Shown here in pieces: positions 5,493-13,703 of a stretch of 14,201 nucleotides of DNA. The notes under the pieces were generated by a model, which saw nothing but the letters and a program-made list of their open reading frames with translations, had not been told where the DNA came from and made no database searches. Source of the DNA: Hyphomicrobiales bacterium (GTDB taxonomy: Bacteria; Pseudomonadota; Alphaproteobacteria; Rhizobiales; Aestuariivirgaceae); the NCBI GenBank assembly GCA_025356765.1, contig JANXRO010000035.1, positions 1 to 14,201 on the forward strand. The letters run 5' to 3'. The stretch's first letter is position 1; every line of letters begins with the position of its first letter. Position numbers and translations under genes: made by a program.

Positions 5493-7072
5493 TGTCTGCC
5501 ACCGCCACCATACCAGCCGCACCAGCGCAAGCCGAAACGGTGCCCACGCGCCACATCATTGCGTTTTTCTTTATGGTGTTTGGCATGTTCATGGCGATTT
5601 TAGATATTCAAATCGTATCATCGTCCTTGGCTGAAATTCAGGCAGGCATTTCTGCCAGCGCCGATGAAATTTCATGGGTGCAAACCAGCTATCTGATTGC
5701 CGAAGTGGTGATGATCCCGTTGTCTGGAACATTGACGCGCATATTCTCCACCCGTTGGTTGTTTGTGGGCTCTGCCGTTGGCTTTACGTTGATGAGCTTG
5801 GCTTGTGCACTTTCCAGCTCAATTGGCGAAATGATGGTGTGGCGAGCGCTTCAAGGCTTTCTGGGCGGCGCTATGATCCCCACGGTCTTTGCCACATCCT
5901 TCACAATTTTTCCGCCAAAAATGCGCAACATCATCTCGCCCATCATCGGGCTTATTGCCACAATGGCACCAACAGTTGGCCCCACCATTGGCGGCTATCT
6001 CACTGAATTATTTTCATGGCATTGGTTGTTTTTGGTCAACATTGTGCCAGGCATCGCTGTCAGCATTGGTGCATGGGCTTTTATTGATTTTGATAAGCCC
6101 AACTTCTCATTGGTGAAGGGCTTTGATTGGGCGGGCCTCGCCTTGCTTGCAATTTTTCTGGGCACTTTAGAATATGTCCTGGAAGAAGGTGCCGCAGACG
6201 ATTGGTTAAACAGCGAAGTTATTCGCAACCTCATGGCCGTTTGCGCAGTTTCGGGCGGCATGTTTTTTTATCGCATGTTCACCAAACCAAATCCGCTTGT
6301 CGATTTTAGCGCGTTTAAAAATCGCAACTTCACGGCGGGCTGCTTATTTTCATTCACGATGGGCATTGGCCTTTATGGTTTGACATATTTATATCCGGTG
6401 TATCTCGCCCGCATCCAACACTATTCCGCTATGATGATTGGCCAAACCATGTTTGTAACCGGCATTGCCATGTTTCTTACAGCACCTCTTGCAGGCAGGC
6501 TTTCAACCAAGGTTGATCCGCGCATTATGATTGGCGGCGGCTTTATTGGTTTTGCTATCGGCACATGGCAAGCCTCTGCCATTAATTCCGATTGGGCATT
6601 TTGGGAATTGCTTATTCCGCAAATTCTGCGCGGCGTGTCGTTGATGATGTGCATGGTCACCGTCACCAACATGGCGCTTGGCACTTTGCCGCCCATGCAA
6701 TTGCGCGGCGCATCTGGTCTGTTCAACTTAACCCGCAATTTGGGCGGCGCTGTTGGCTTGGCTTTGATCAACACCACGATGAACCAACGCTTTGATTTGC
6801 ATTTAAAACGCCTGCATGATTCCGTGAACTGGAGTTCAGATACCGCCGTTCAAACTTTGAATAATATGACAGACGCATTTTCATCCATGGGATCAAATGC
6901 ACCTTTGGTGGCGCTAAAACAGCTTTCAGGCTTGGTGCGAAAACAAGCCATGACGATGGCCATCGCCGATATTTTCTTTTTGTTGACGATTGTGTTTTTG
7001 TTGATTGTTTTAATGTTACCCATCGTTGAAAAACCAAAAGCCGTGGGCGGCGCAGGCGGCGGCGGGCATTAA
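5492..7072 (+). CDS. emrB: EmrB-type DHA2-family drug/proton antiporter
   Basis: 526 residues, the normal length of a 14-helix DHA2 major-facilitator permease. Helix 1 carries the family motif around LDIQIVSSSLAEIQAGIS, with an acidic residue in the membrane. The loop GTLTRIFSTR corresponds to motif A, and APTVGPTIGGYL to antiporter motif C, the mark of proton-coupled drug exporters. The last helix (IADIFFLLTIVFLLIVLMLP) is followed by a short Gly-rich tail ending in GGGGH. It should pump amphipathic compounds through EmrA and an outer-membrane channel using the proton gradient. Translation is probably coupled to emrA: the ATG shares its A with the emrA stop, and AAGGG lies nine bases before it. 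No outer-membrane factor is encoded in this operon. Confidence 0.92.
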   Translation: MSATATIPAAPAQAETVPTRHIIAFFFMVFGMFMAILDIQIVSSSLAEIQAGISASADEISWVQTSYLIAEVVMIPLSGTLTRIFSTRWLFVGSAVGFTLMSLACALSSSIGEMMVWRALQGFLGGAMIPTVFATSFTIFPPKMRNIISPIIGLIATMAPTVGPTIGGYLTELFSWHWLFLVNIVPGIAVSIGAWAFIDFDKPNFSLVKGFDWAGLALLAIFLGTLEYVLEEGAADDWLNSEVIRNLMAVCAVSGGMFFYRMFTKPNPLVDFSAFKNRNFTAGCLFSFTMGIGLYGLTYLYPVYLARIQHYSAMMIGQTMFVTGIAMFLTAPLAGRLSTKVDPRIMIGGGFIGFAIGTWQASAINSDWAFWELLIPQILRGVSLMMCMVTVTNMALGTLPPMQLRGASGLFNLTRNLGGAVGLALINTTMNQRFDLHLKRLHDSVNWSSDTAVQTLNNMTDAFSSMGSNAPLVALKQLSGLVRKQAMTMAIADIFFLLTIVFLLIVLMLPIVEKPKAVGGAGGGGH

Positions 7073-7133
7073 GCGCGCGCGCCTCCACATTCAAACAAGA
7101 TGATGATCTCTTTCAACTGATTGCGATCAGCCT

Positions 7134-8165
7134 TTAGCCAGCAGCTTTGTGTGAAATATCAATTGCTGGCACCTCGCCTTCGAACACATCGGCTTCCGCA
7201 ACTGCATCATCTAAACCAGCACCAGCTTTGATGTCGTTCAAAATTTTAGACATGTCATTATTGGCATTCCAACTCAGAAAGCCGTTATGTTTGGCGATAA
7301 TTTCTTGCAGCGCTGCACGAAATGCCGGGCCCAAATCTTCGCGTTCCAAGGCATAGGCAACGTTGGCAGAAAGAAAGCCAATCTTGTCACCACAGTCATA
7401 TGTTGTGCCATTAAATTTCAAACCGTGGAAGGCTTGGGTTTTGCTCAGCGCAATCATCGCATCGGTAATTTGGATCTCTCCGCCCGAACCCGGCGTTACT
7501 TTTTCAATTTCATCGAAAATTTCTGGCTGCAAAATATAACGGCCCGAAATAATAAGATTGGAAGGCGCATCTTCACGCTTGGGTTTTTCAACCATGGCCG
7601 CAATGCTGAAATGATTGCCCTGCCAATCTTGCGGGGCCACAACACCATAGCGGTGCACCATGTCCCAGGGCGTTTCTTCAACCGCAATCACGTTGCCGCC
7701 ACCGCGCTCGTTATACACATCAATCATCTGCTTCAAGCAGCCCGTCTCGCCTTTGATAATCATATCAGGCAACAACACTGCAAAGGGCTCGTGCCCCACC
7801 AAGTGGCGCGCGCACCATACAGCATGGCCAAGGCCCAAGGGCTCTTGTTGACGTGTAAAACTGGTTTGGCCAGCGCCGGGCAAATCTTGTTCCAACAAGG
7901 AAAGTTCAATTGATTTTCCGCGGCGGCCCAAGGTTGTTTCAAGTTCATATTGTTTATCAAAATGATCTTCAATCACGCCTTTGTTGCGGCCTGTCACAAA
8001 CACCAAATGTTCAATGCCCGCTTCACGCGCTTCATCGACAACAATTTGAATCAGTGGCCGATCAACCACCGTTAACATTTCTTTGGGCATGGCTTTAGTT
8101 GCAGGCAGAAACCTTGTGCCTAATCCGGCAACGGGAAAAACGGCAGTGCGAATGGGTTTGGGCAT
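7134..8165 (-). CDS. galU: UTP-glucose-1-phosphate uridylyltransferase (GalU/ExoN)
   Basis: 343 residues from ATG 8165. The enzyme makes UDP-glucose from UTP and glucose-1-phosphate for polysaccharide and glycolipid synthesis. The nucleotide-binding start is AVFPVAGLGTRFLPATKAMP followed by KEML (8-31). Further family motifs are QQEPLGLGHAV (106-115), LPDM with the metal-binding Asp (132-135), VEKP (192-195), GSGGEIQITDA (226-236) and YDCGDKIGF (256-264). A GTG at 8174 would add three residues, but AAGGTG overlapping that GTG is a well-spaced ribosome binding site for 8165. Typical GalU proteins end near 290-300 residues; here about 48 more follow (from FLSWNANND to HKAAG), acidic and of unknown role. 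It is divergent from galE and convergent with emrB. Confidence 0.95.
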   Translation of the reverse strand: MPKPIRTAVFPVAGLGTRFLPATKAMPKEMLTVVDRPLIQIVVDEAREAGIEHLVFVTGRNKGVIEDHFDKQYELETTLGRRGKSIELSLLEQDLPGAGQTSFTRQQEPLGLGHAVWCARHLVGHEPFAVLLPDMIIKGETGCLKQMIDVYNERGGGNVIAVEETPWDMVHRYGVVAPQDWQGNHFSIAAMVEKPKREDAPSNLIISGRYILQPEIFDEIEKVTPGSGGEIQITDAMIALSKTQAFHGLKFNGTTYDCGDKIGFLSANVAYALEREDLGPAFRAALQEIIAKHNGFLSWNANNDMSKILNDIKAGAGLDDAVAEADVFEGEVPAIDISHKAAG

Positions 8166-8180
8166 TAACTTCACCTTAAC

Positions 8181-8209
8181 TCTATACTCAGCGCCCCCGC
8201 CGCAATCAA
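8181..8209 (-). promoter_or_regulatory. Putative galU promoter
   Basis: On the minus strand, TTGATT (8204-8209), 17 bases, TATAGA (8181-8186) resembles a sigma-70-type promoter. Initiation would fall near 8174, leaving a very short leader before the ATG at 8165 and arguing against the GTG at 8174 as start. This is a consensus match only. Confidence 0.35.
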
Positions 8210-8276
8210 TCTTGACGTAAGGCAGTTTAAACTAGGGTTTGCTTTAACGATACTAAATTAATGATTGGAGAATTTT

Positions 8277-9269
8277 ATGACGGTTTTAGTAACGGGTGGT
8301 GCAGGTTATATTGGCAGTCATATGGTATTGGCGTTAACCGATGCTGGAGAAGACGTTGTTGTTCTTGATAATCTCACCACTGGTTTTTCCTGGGCCATTG
8401 CGCCGCAAGCGAAACTCATCGAAGGCGATATTGCCGACGAGGCTTTAGTGGAACTCATCATCAAAGAAAATAATGTCAATTCCGTGGTGCATTTTGCGGG
8501 CTCTATTGTTGTGCCAGATTCCGTGACAGATCCCCTTGGCTATTATTTAAACAACACGGTGAAATCTCGCGCACTCATGGCCGCTGTTGTGAAAGCCGGT
8601 GTGAAAAATTTCATCTTCTCTTCAACCGCTGCGGTTTATGGCAATCCAGAATCCATGCCCGTATTTGAAACGGCAACGCCATTGCCCATCTCACCTTATG
8701 GCACATCAAAATTGATGACCGAACTGATGCTGCGTGATTCACATTTTGCCTATGGCCTCAACTATGTGGCCTTGCGATACTTTAACGTGGCGGGTGCCGA
8801 CCCTAAGGGGCGTTCTGGCCAATCCACACCACGGGCCACGCATCTGATCAAAGTGGCCTGCCAAACCGTGTTGGGCCAGCGCCCATCGATGGATGTGTTT
8901 GGCACTGACTATGAAACGCCTGACGGCACCTGTTTGCGCGACTATATTCATGTGAGCGATTTGATTGCGGCCCATATGGACGCCTTGGCACATTTGCGCC
9001 GCGGTGGTGAAAGTGGAATTTTCAATTGTGGCTATGGCAAAGGCTATTCGGTTTTGGAAGTGATCGCGGCGGTTGCCAATGCGGCCGGAAAACCCGTCAA
9101 CCACAAGCTTTCACCGCGCAGGCCCGGCGACCCCGCAGGCATTGTGGCAGGCGCTGACAAAGTGCGCGAAATCTTGGGTTGGAAACCAAAACATGCTGAT
9201 CTTGATTTTATCGTGGCATCAGCCCTAGCGTGGGAAAAACATTTAGAGCGTCGAAACGCCACCATATAA
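8277..9269 (+). CDS. galE: UDP-glucose 4-epimerase (GalE)
   Basis: 330 residues, the family length. It interconverts UDP-glucose and UDP-galactose with bound NAD, supplying galactose for surface polysaccharide. The extended-SDR NAD motif GGAGYIGSH is at 7-15, with the ribose-binding Asp in VVVLDNLTTG (D31). The catalytic set is present: SSTAAVYG (115-122), Y141 and K145 in SPYGTSK. The substrate region includes RYFNVAGAD, and DYIHVSDL and RRPGDPAGIVAG are typical GalE segments. The ATG at 8277 has GGAG six bases upstream (8267-8270), which decides against the in-frame TTG at 8265. It is divergent from galU, and the two products act in sequence on UDP-glucose. The UDP-GlcNAc 4-epimerase branch is a less likely alternative. 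Confidence 0.94.
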   Translation: MTVLVTGGAGYIGSHMVLALTDAGEDVVVLDNLTTGFSWAIAPQAKLIEGDIADEALVELIIKENNVNSVVHFAGSIVVPDSVTDPLGYYLNNTVKSRALMAAVVKAGVKNFIFSSTAAVYGNPESMPVFETATPLPISPYGTSKLMTELMLRDSHFAYGLNYVALRYFNVAGADPKGRSGQSTPRATHLIKVACQTVLGQRPSMDVFGTDYETPDGTCLRDYIHVSDLIAAHMDALAHLRRGGESGIFNCGYGKGYSVLEVIAAVANAAGKPVNHKLSPRRPGDPAGIVAGADKVREILGWKPKHADLDFIVASALAWEKHLERRNATI

Positions 9270-9354
9270 AGATCAGCGCTGCCCACATTCAGCCTTCGAT
9301 ATTCCGTATTTTTGACTACACTGCTAAGTTCAAACGAATCTGGTGGGAGCAAAA

Positions 9355-10542
9355 ATGCGGAAATTACTCTTTGGTCTATTATTGGGTGCAACAATGGCGG
9401 GGCCTGCCCAAGCAAGCCCCAAATTTGAAGCTTTCATCCAATCGCTTTGGCCAAGGGTGCATGCCGCAGGCGTTTCGCGTGAGCTTTTTGACAAGGCCTT
9501 TGCTGGTATTACTGATCCAGACCCCGTGGTGATTAAACTGGCGCAGAACCAGCCCGAATTTAATTCCACCACCAATGAATATATCGAAAAGGCCGTGACG
9601 CAAATTCGCATCGACACGGGCCGCGCCATGTTGAAACAAAACGCAGCTTTGCTTTCTGCCATCCAAGATAAATATGGCGTGGACAAGCGCGTGTTGTTGG
9701 GCATTTGGGGCGTTGAATCCAATTTCGGCAAAGACATGGGCTCGATGAGCGTGATGCGCTGCCTTGCCACTTTGATGTTTGAAGGCAACAAGAAAAAATA
9801 TGCAGGCGAACAATTGATCGCCGCCTTCACAATTTTAAAACGTGGCATCAGGCCGCCAGATAATTTCGTGGGCTCATGGGCTGGCGCACTTGGCCACACG
9901 CAATTCATCCCCACAACTTATTTATCCTCCGCCGCCGATTGGAACGGCGATGGCAAGAAAGACATTTGGGGTTCAAAAGAAGATGCGCTGGCATCAACCG
10001 CCAATTATCTTAAAGAATCTGGCTGGAAGGCCGATAGACCTTGGGGCTGGGAAGTGAACTTGCCTGATGGTTTTGATCGTGGCCTGATCGGGCGCGCACA
10101 TTGGAAGCCCGTTGCTGAATGGACCAAGCTTGGCATTAAACCCGCCGTGGGCGATGGCTTTTCGTCAAATGCACCGGCCTTTGTGATGATCCCACAAGGC
10201 ATGGATGGGCCAGTGTTTTTGGTGACGCAAAACTTCCTGGCACTGCTGGCCTATAATTATTCCCACGCTTATGCTTTGGCCGTTGGTCATTTGGGCGATA
10301 GAATTGCCGGTGGCCCCACAATCAAAGCCAGTTGGCCGCCGCAAAAAACCGATCTGAGCTATAAACAGCGGGTTGAACTGCAACGACTTTTGACCAACCG
10401 CGGGTTTGATACCAGTGGTGCTGATGGCCGCTTTGGTGCCAAAACCTATGAAGCGGTTTTGGGTTTTCAGAAAAAAGTGGGCCTGCCGCTCGATGGGTTT
10501 CCAAGCTTGAAGGTGCTTGAGCGTTTGCGCGCCAAGGGCTAG
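9355..10542 (+). CDS. Secreted lytic murein transglycosylase (MltB-type, SLT_2) with peptidoglycan-binding domain
   Basis: 395 residues. The signal peptide MRKLLFGLLLGATMAGPAQA ends at residue 20 with an AQA|SP cleavage site; there is no lipobox Cys, so the protein should be soluble in the periplasm. The catalytic domain (about 22-320) shows GIWGVESNFG with the catalytic Glu E121, GALGHTQFIPTTYL (177-190) and DWNGDGKKDIW (195-205). It cleaves glycan strands to 1,6-anhydro products. The C-terminal 60 residues (LQRLLTNRGFDTSGADGRFG, AVLGFQKKVGLP) are a PG_binding_1 domain. The ATG at 9355 has GGGAG five bases before it (9345-9349), better than the in-frame GTG at 9343. The SGNH-like gene follows after nine bases, probably in the same transcript. 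Confidence 0.94.
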   Translation: MRKLLFGLLLGATMAGPAQASPKFEAFIQSLWPRVHAAGVSRELFDKAFAGITDPDPVVIKLAQNQPEFNSTTNEYIEKAVTQIRIDTGRAMLKQNAALLSAIQDKYGVDKRVLLGIWGVESNFGKDMGSMSVMRCLATLMFEGNKKKYAGEQLIAAFTILKRGIRPPDNFVGSWAGALGHTQFIPTTYLSSAADWNGDGKKDIWGSKEDALASTANYLKESGWKADRPWGWEVNLPDGFDRGLIGRAHWKPVAEWTKLGIKPAVGDGFSSNAPAFVMIPQGMDGPVFLVTQNFLALLAYNYSHAYALAVGHLGDRIAGGPTIKASWPPQKTDLSYKQRVELQRLLTNRGFDTSGADGRFGAKTYEAVLGFQKKVGLPLDGFPSLKVLERLRAKG

Positions 10543-10551
10543 GCTTTCATC

Positions 10552-11622
10552 ATGCGTAAATTTCTCTTTGCCCTTTTGGTGTTGGTGTCGCCTGCTTTGG
10601 CGCAAGACCAAGCACCTGTGTTGGGCAGCGAGGCCACAGACGCATTGCAGCAGCTTTCCCAATCCATCAGCGATGGCAAACGCATTTTGGTAATTGGTGA
10701 TCAAATGGCCGGCGGCATGGGTGCTGGCATAACCCGCATGGCCGAAAATGATGATACGATACAAGTTGCCAATCGCTTCAATGAGTCTTCAGGCCTTGTG
10801 CGGCCCGAAATTTATGATTGGGCAGCGGCCATTCCAAAAATGGCGGAAGGCAAGGATTTCACCACAGCCGTTGTGTTGATGGGCCTGAACGACAGGCGCG
10901 ACATGCGCAATGGTGATCAAATTTTGAAATTCAATTCCCCCGAATGGGTCAGCGCTTATAAACAGCGCGTTGATGGTGTGATCGAAGCATTACTGGCCCA
11001 GCACATGCAAATCTTCTGGATGGGTGAACCCCCGATGGGCGACCCAAGCTTAGACGCTGATATGCAGGCCCTGTCGACTTATCAGAAAGAACGGGCTGTG
11101 GCCAAGGGTGCAACTTTCATTGACCTGCGCGCTCCATTGCTGGGGCCTGATGGCCAATATACAGAGCGCGGCCTTGATGACACCGGAACCGATAGGCGCT
11201 TGCGTGAAAGCGATGGCGTGACGTTTTTTAAACAGGGTAACAATCGCTTGGGCCAAATTGCCTTGGCCGCTTTGCAAAATGGCCCGGCTGCACCCACAGT
11301 GGCAGACCCAGCGGCAACAGTTGCACTTTCGGCCCCTGCCGCTGTGGTTGCACTTTCGGCCCCTGCCGCTGTGGCTGCCGTCGACACAAACCAAAGCCCC
11401 ATTTTTGGCCAGCAAGATGCCAATGGCACAAGCATTACGAAAACCGGCACAGACATGATGGCCGCCGTGGCTGTCGATTCTGCTTCAAAGCAAGCCGATC
11501 AATCCAGCATCATTGGCATTGGCGCCGCAAAAGGCAGCAATGCCGAAACACTGTTTACAACGGGCATCGCAGCACCAGCGCCCGCAGGCCGATTTGATGA
11601 TTTTACGGCCAGCGAAAATTAG
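10552..11622 (+). CDS. Periplasmic SGNH-hydrolase-like protein (DUF459 type)
   Basis: 356 residues with a signal peptide (MRKFLFALLVLVSPALA, cleavage near 17). Residues 40-240 follow the SGNH/DUF459 plan: block I at ILVIGDQMAGGM (45-56), RPEIYDW (84-90), a block III-like VVLMGLNDRRDM (107-118) and a block V-like DGVTFFKQGNNRLG (221-234). The usual nucleophile Ser in block I is Gln51 and the usual catalytic His in block V is Thr224, so ordinary esterase activity is doubtful. From about 243 the chain is low-complexity, rich in Ala and Pro, with a duplicated VALSAPAAV. It starts nine bases after the transglycosylase stop, so a role in peptidoglycan or envelope maintenance is a fair inference. 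The family assignment is by motif order; the function is unknown. Confidence 0.72.
   Translation: MRKFLFALLVLVSPALAQDQAPVLGSEATDALQQLSQSISDGKRILVIGDQMAGGMGAGITRMAENDDTIQVANRFNESSGLVRPEIYDWAAAIPKMAEGKDFTTAVVLMGLNDRRDMRNGDQILKFNSPEWVSAYKQRVDGVIEALLAQHMQIFWMGEPPMGDPSLDADMQALSTYQKERAVAKGATFIDLRAPLLGPDGQYTERGLDDTGTDRRLRESDGVTFFKQGNNRLGQIALAALQNGPAAPTVADPAATVALSAPAAVVALSAPAAVAAVDTNQSPIFGQQDANGTSITKTGTDMMAAVAVDSASKQADQSSIIGIGAAKGSNAETLFTTGIAAPAPAGRFDDFTASEN
11320..11373 (+). repeat. Two perfect 27-bp tandem repeats in the SGNH-like gene
   Basis: Bases 11320-11346 are repeated exactly at 11347-11373. The unit is nine codons long and encodes VALSAPAAV twice, preserving the frame. It lies in the Ala/Pro-rich tail after the folded domain. 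Exact identity at the third codon positions points to a recent slippage or recombination duplication. Confidence 0.95.
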
Positions 11623-11634
11623 CTCAAAGCGGCT

Positions 11635-12429
11635 TTAAGCCACCGCACTTTTGCCATAGCTTACTTGGCGGCGAGAGCGATAATGCGCGCGAACAGCATC
11701 CCCGAATGCATTGAAAAGTTTGGTGGAATCAGGATTTTCAGCAGCCCTGAATTCAGGGTGCCACTGGGTGCCAAAGGCAAAGCTTGCCGCACCCTTCACT
11801 GAAACTGCTTCAACAATTCCATCAGGTGCAACAGCTTCAACATTAAGCCCCTCACCCAACACTTTAATGCCTTGGCGGTGGATGGAATTCACCTGCGTTT
11901 GGCTTTTGCCAATGATCCGCTCCAACATTCCGCCCGCGGTAATCGCAACGCTGTGTGAGGGCGCATAGCGCACATTAATATCATCAGAAGATGGGGCGCG
12001 GTGATCAAGCCTTCCTGATCCGCGTTGCAGTTCCGTTTCAAGCGAACCGCCCATCACAACATTCAACTCTTGAAAACCACGGCAAATGCAAAACAGCGGA
12101 ATGCCGCGATCAATCACGGCGCGAATAACCTTCAACGTGGTATCATCACGCCGATGGTCATAAGGCTCATGGTCAACCGATGCCTTCTCGCCATAATGCG
12201 GCGGATGAACATTCGAAACAGCGCCCGTCATCAACACGCCATCAAAATGATCAAGCAAGGCATCGAGATTAAGAATGTCGATCATCGAGGGAATCATCAC
12301 CGGCAAAACATTGGAAACCTCGGCCAAGGCACGCACATATTTGTCGCCCAATGAATGAAAAAGAAATCCGTGATTTTCATAAGTATCAGCCGGAAGGCCA
12401 ACAAGCGGCAGAGGGTTTGTCATTCTCAT
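11635..12429 (-). CDS. Class I glutamine amidotransferase, gamma-glutamyl-GABA hydrolase (PuuD/peptidase C26) family
   Basis: 264 residues from ATG 12429. The fold is that of class I amidotransferase hydrolases: a N-terminal LPLVGLPADT, then DGVLMTGAVSNVHP (63-76), where the family often has DGLLLxGGxxxxP. The nucleophile motif PLFCICRGFQELNV (111-124) has C116, and the catalytic pair is in GTQWHPEF (H224, E226). NSIHRQGIK (181-189) is the usual substrate-side segment of PuuD-type enzymes. These hydrolases split gamma-glutamyl amides such as gamma-glutamyl-GABA in putrescine breakdown. The ATG forms an ATGA overlap with the transporter stop; an ATG at 12423 (MTNPLP) is an alternative start. 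An upstream ureohydrolase in the same operon supports a polyamine or guanidino-nitrogen role, but the exact substrate is inferred. Confidence 0.85.
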   Translation of the reverse strand: MRMTNPLPLVGLPADTYENHGFLFHSLGDKYVRALAEVSNVLPVMIPSMIDILNLDALLDHFDGVLMTGAVSNVHPPHYGEKASVDHEPYDHRRDDTTLKVIRAVIDRGIPLFCICRGFQELNVVMGGSLETELQRGSGRLDHRAPSSDDINVRYAPSHSVAITAGGMLERIIGKSQTQVNSIHRQGIKVLGEGLNVEAVAPDGIVEAVSVKGAASFAFGTQWHPEFRAAENPDSTKLFNAFGDAVRAHYRSRRQVSYGKSAVA

Positions 12430-13703
12430 CCAATCAAATGCGGCAAAGCCAGTTTCCACACTATGCCAAGTGTCGCTGATAAAGCCAAGGTCTTCACCAT
12501 GCCCAAGTGGAAACGCAGCAATGCAAAACCTGCAACAATGGCCAAAACCAATGCAGCCCCATCAAAGCCCGAAAGTGTTGGCCACCACATGGGCACCAAT
12601 CCCTGAAGTCGTTGTACATCGCCAAACAACACATGAAGACCAAACCACAATGATAGATTCAGAATAACGCCCACAACAGCGGCGGTTATTTTGGCCAAGG
12701 CTTGGCTGATTTGCGCATTGCCCTGCAGATATTCAACATAGGGTGCGCCCACAAAAATCCACAAAAAACAGGGCACAAATGTCATCCATAAAAATATGGC
12801 GCCGCCTACAAAACCAGAGAGCAAATCGCCTTGCGCTTTATTGGCAGCCAAAAAGCCCACAAATTGCCCGACCAAAATTAATGGCCCCGGTGTAGTTTCA
12901 GCAAGGCCCAAACCATCCATCATTTGTGGTGCGCTCAGCCAATGATGCGCTTCAACCACATCTTGGCCCATATAAGATAAAACGGCATAGGCTCCGCCGA
13001 ATGTCACAATCGCCAGCTTAGAAAAAAACCACGCCAATTGTGAATAGACATGATCGCGGCCAAAGCTTGCAACAATCAACAACAGTGGCGAAAACCACAC
13101 CACCAGCCAAACGCCAAGTCGCTTTAATGTATCCATCGTCGGCGGCAGCGGTGTTGATGACAGGCTTTGAAGTTTATTTCTATCCAACCAGAAAAAACCA
13201 AACAGCCCAGCAGCAGCCACCACCAAGGGAAATGGCAATGCAAAACAAAACAGCGCCACAAAAGCCAAGCCCGCGATTGCATAATCCAACCGGCCTTTCA
13301 GCGCGCGTTTTGAAACACGGAGCAATGCTTCAATCACCACCACCAAAACTGCCGACTTCACGCCCCAAAACAGGGCTTCAACAACTGGCAATTTTCCAAA
13401 CAAAACATAAAGCGCTGAAAGCACATAAAGTGTTACAGCGCCCGGCAGAACAAATAATAGTCCGGCCACAAGGCCGCCTTTTAACCCGTGCAATTTCCAA
13501 CCGATATAGGTGGCAAGCTGCATGGCCTCTGGCCCGGGCAGCAACATGCAAAAATTTAATGCGCTGAGAAATTCTTTTTCAGAAATCAATTGGCGCTGAT
13601 CAATCACTTCCTTGTGCAGCATGGCAATTTGGCCAGCAGGGCCGCCAAATGACAGAAGCCCCACGTGCAACCACATTTTGCGGGCTTCAATAAAACTGAT
13701 CAT
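12426..13703 (-). CDS. chrA: Two-domain CHR-family (chromate) transporter, ChrA-type
   Basis: 425 residues with about ten to twelve membrane segments, built from two related halves. The first half has LLSFGGPAGQIAMLHKE (about 16-32) and CMLLPGPEAMQLATYIGW (about 52-69). The second has IVTFGGAYAVLSYMGQ and AETTPGPLILVGQFVGF. The pairs FGG...PGP in both halves are the mark of long-chain CHR proteins, which export chromate in characterised bacteria. The start at 13703 overlaps the upstream ureohydrolase stop (ATGA), and its own stop overlaps the amidotransferase start in the same way, so translation is tightly coupled. The partners are nitrogen-metabolism enzymes, not chromate or sulfate genes, so the real substrate here may be different. 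The transporter family is clear; the chromate function is only inherited from the family. Confidence 0.88.
   Translation of the reverse strand: MISFIEARKMWLHVGLLSFGGPAGQIAMLHKEVIDQRQLISEKEFLSALNFCMLLPGPEAMQLATYIGWKLHGLKGGLVAGLLFVLPGAVTLYVLSALYVLFGKLPVVEALFWGVKSAVLVVVIEALLRVSKRALKGRLDYAIAGLAFVALFCFALPFPLVVAAAGLFGFFWLDRNKLQSLSSTPLPPTMDTLKRLGVWLVVWFSPLLLIVASFGRDHVYSQLAWFFSKLAIVTFGGAYAVLSYMGQDVVEAHHWLSAPQMMDGLGLAETTPGPLILVGQFVGFLAANKAQGDLLSGFVGGAIFLWMTFVPCFLWIFVGAPYVEYLQGNAQISQALAKITAAVVGVILNLSLWFGLHVLFGDVQRLQGLVPMWWPTLSGFDGAALVLAIVAGFALLRFHLGMVKTLALSATLGIVWKLALPHLIG

Noticed and set aside
7117..7130. CTGAT-TGCG-ATCAG stem followed by CCTTT between emrB and galU, as an intrinsic terminator
   Set aside because: The stem is only five base pairs, AT-containing, and the following T-run is three bases. 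It is too weak to call, although some stop signal is expected in this 61-base convergent gap.
11615..11640. Imperfect dyad around GCTCAAAGC / GCTTTAAGC at the convergent SGNH-like and amidotransferase ends
   Set aside because: The arms are almost adjacent, leaving no room for a stable loop, and there is no T-run.
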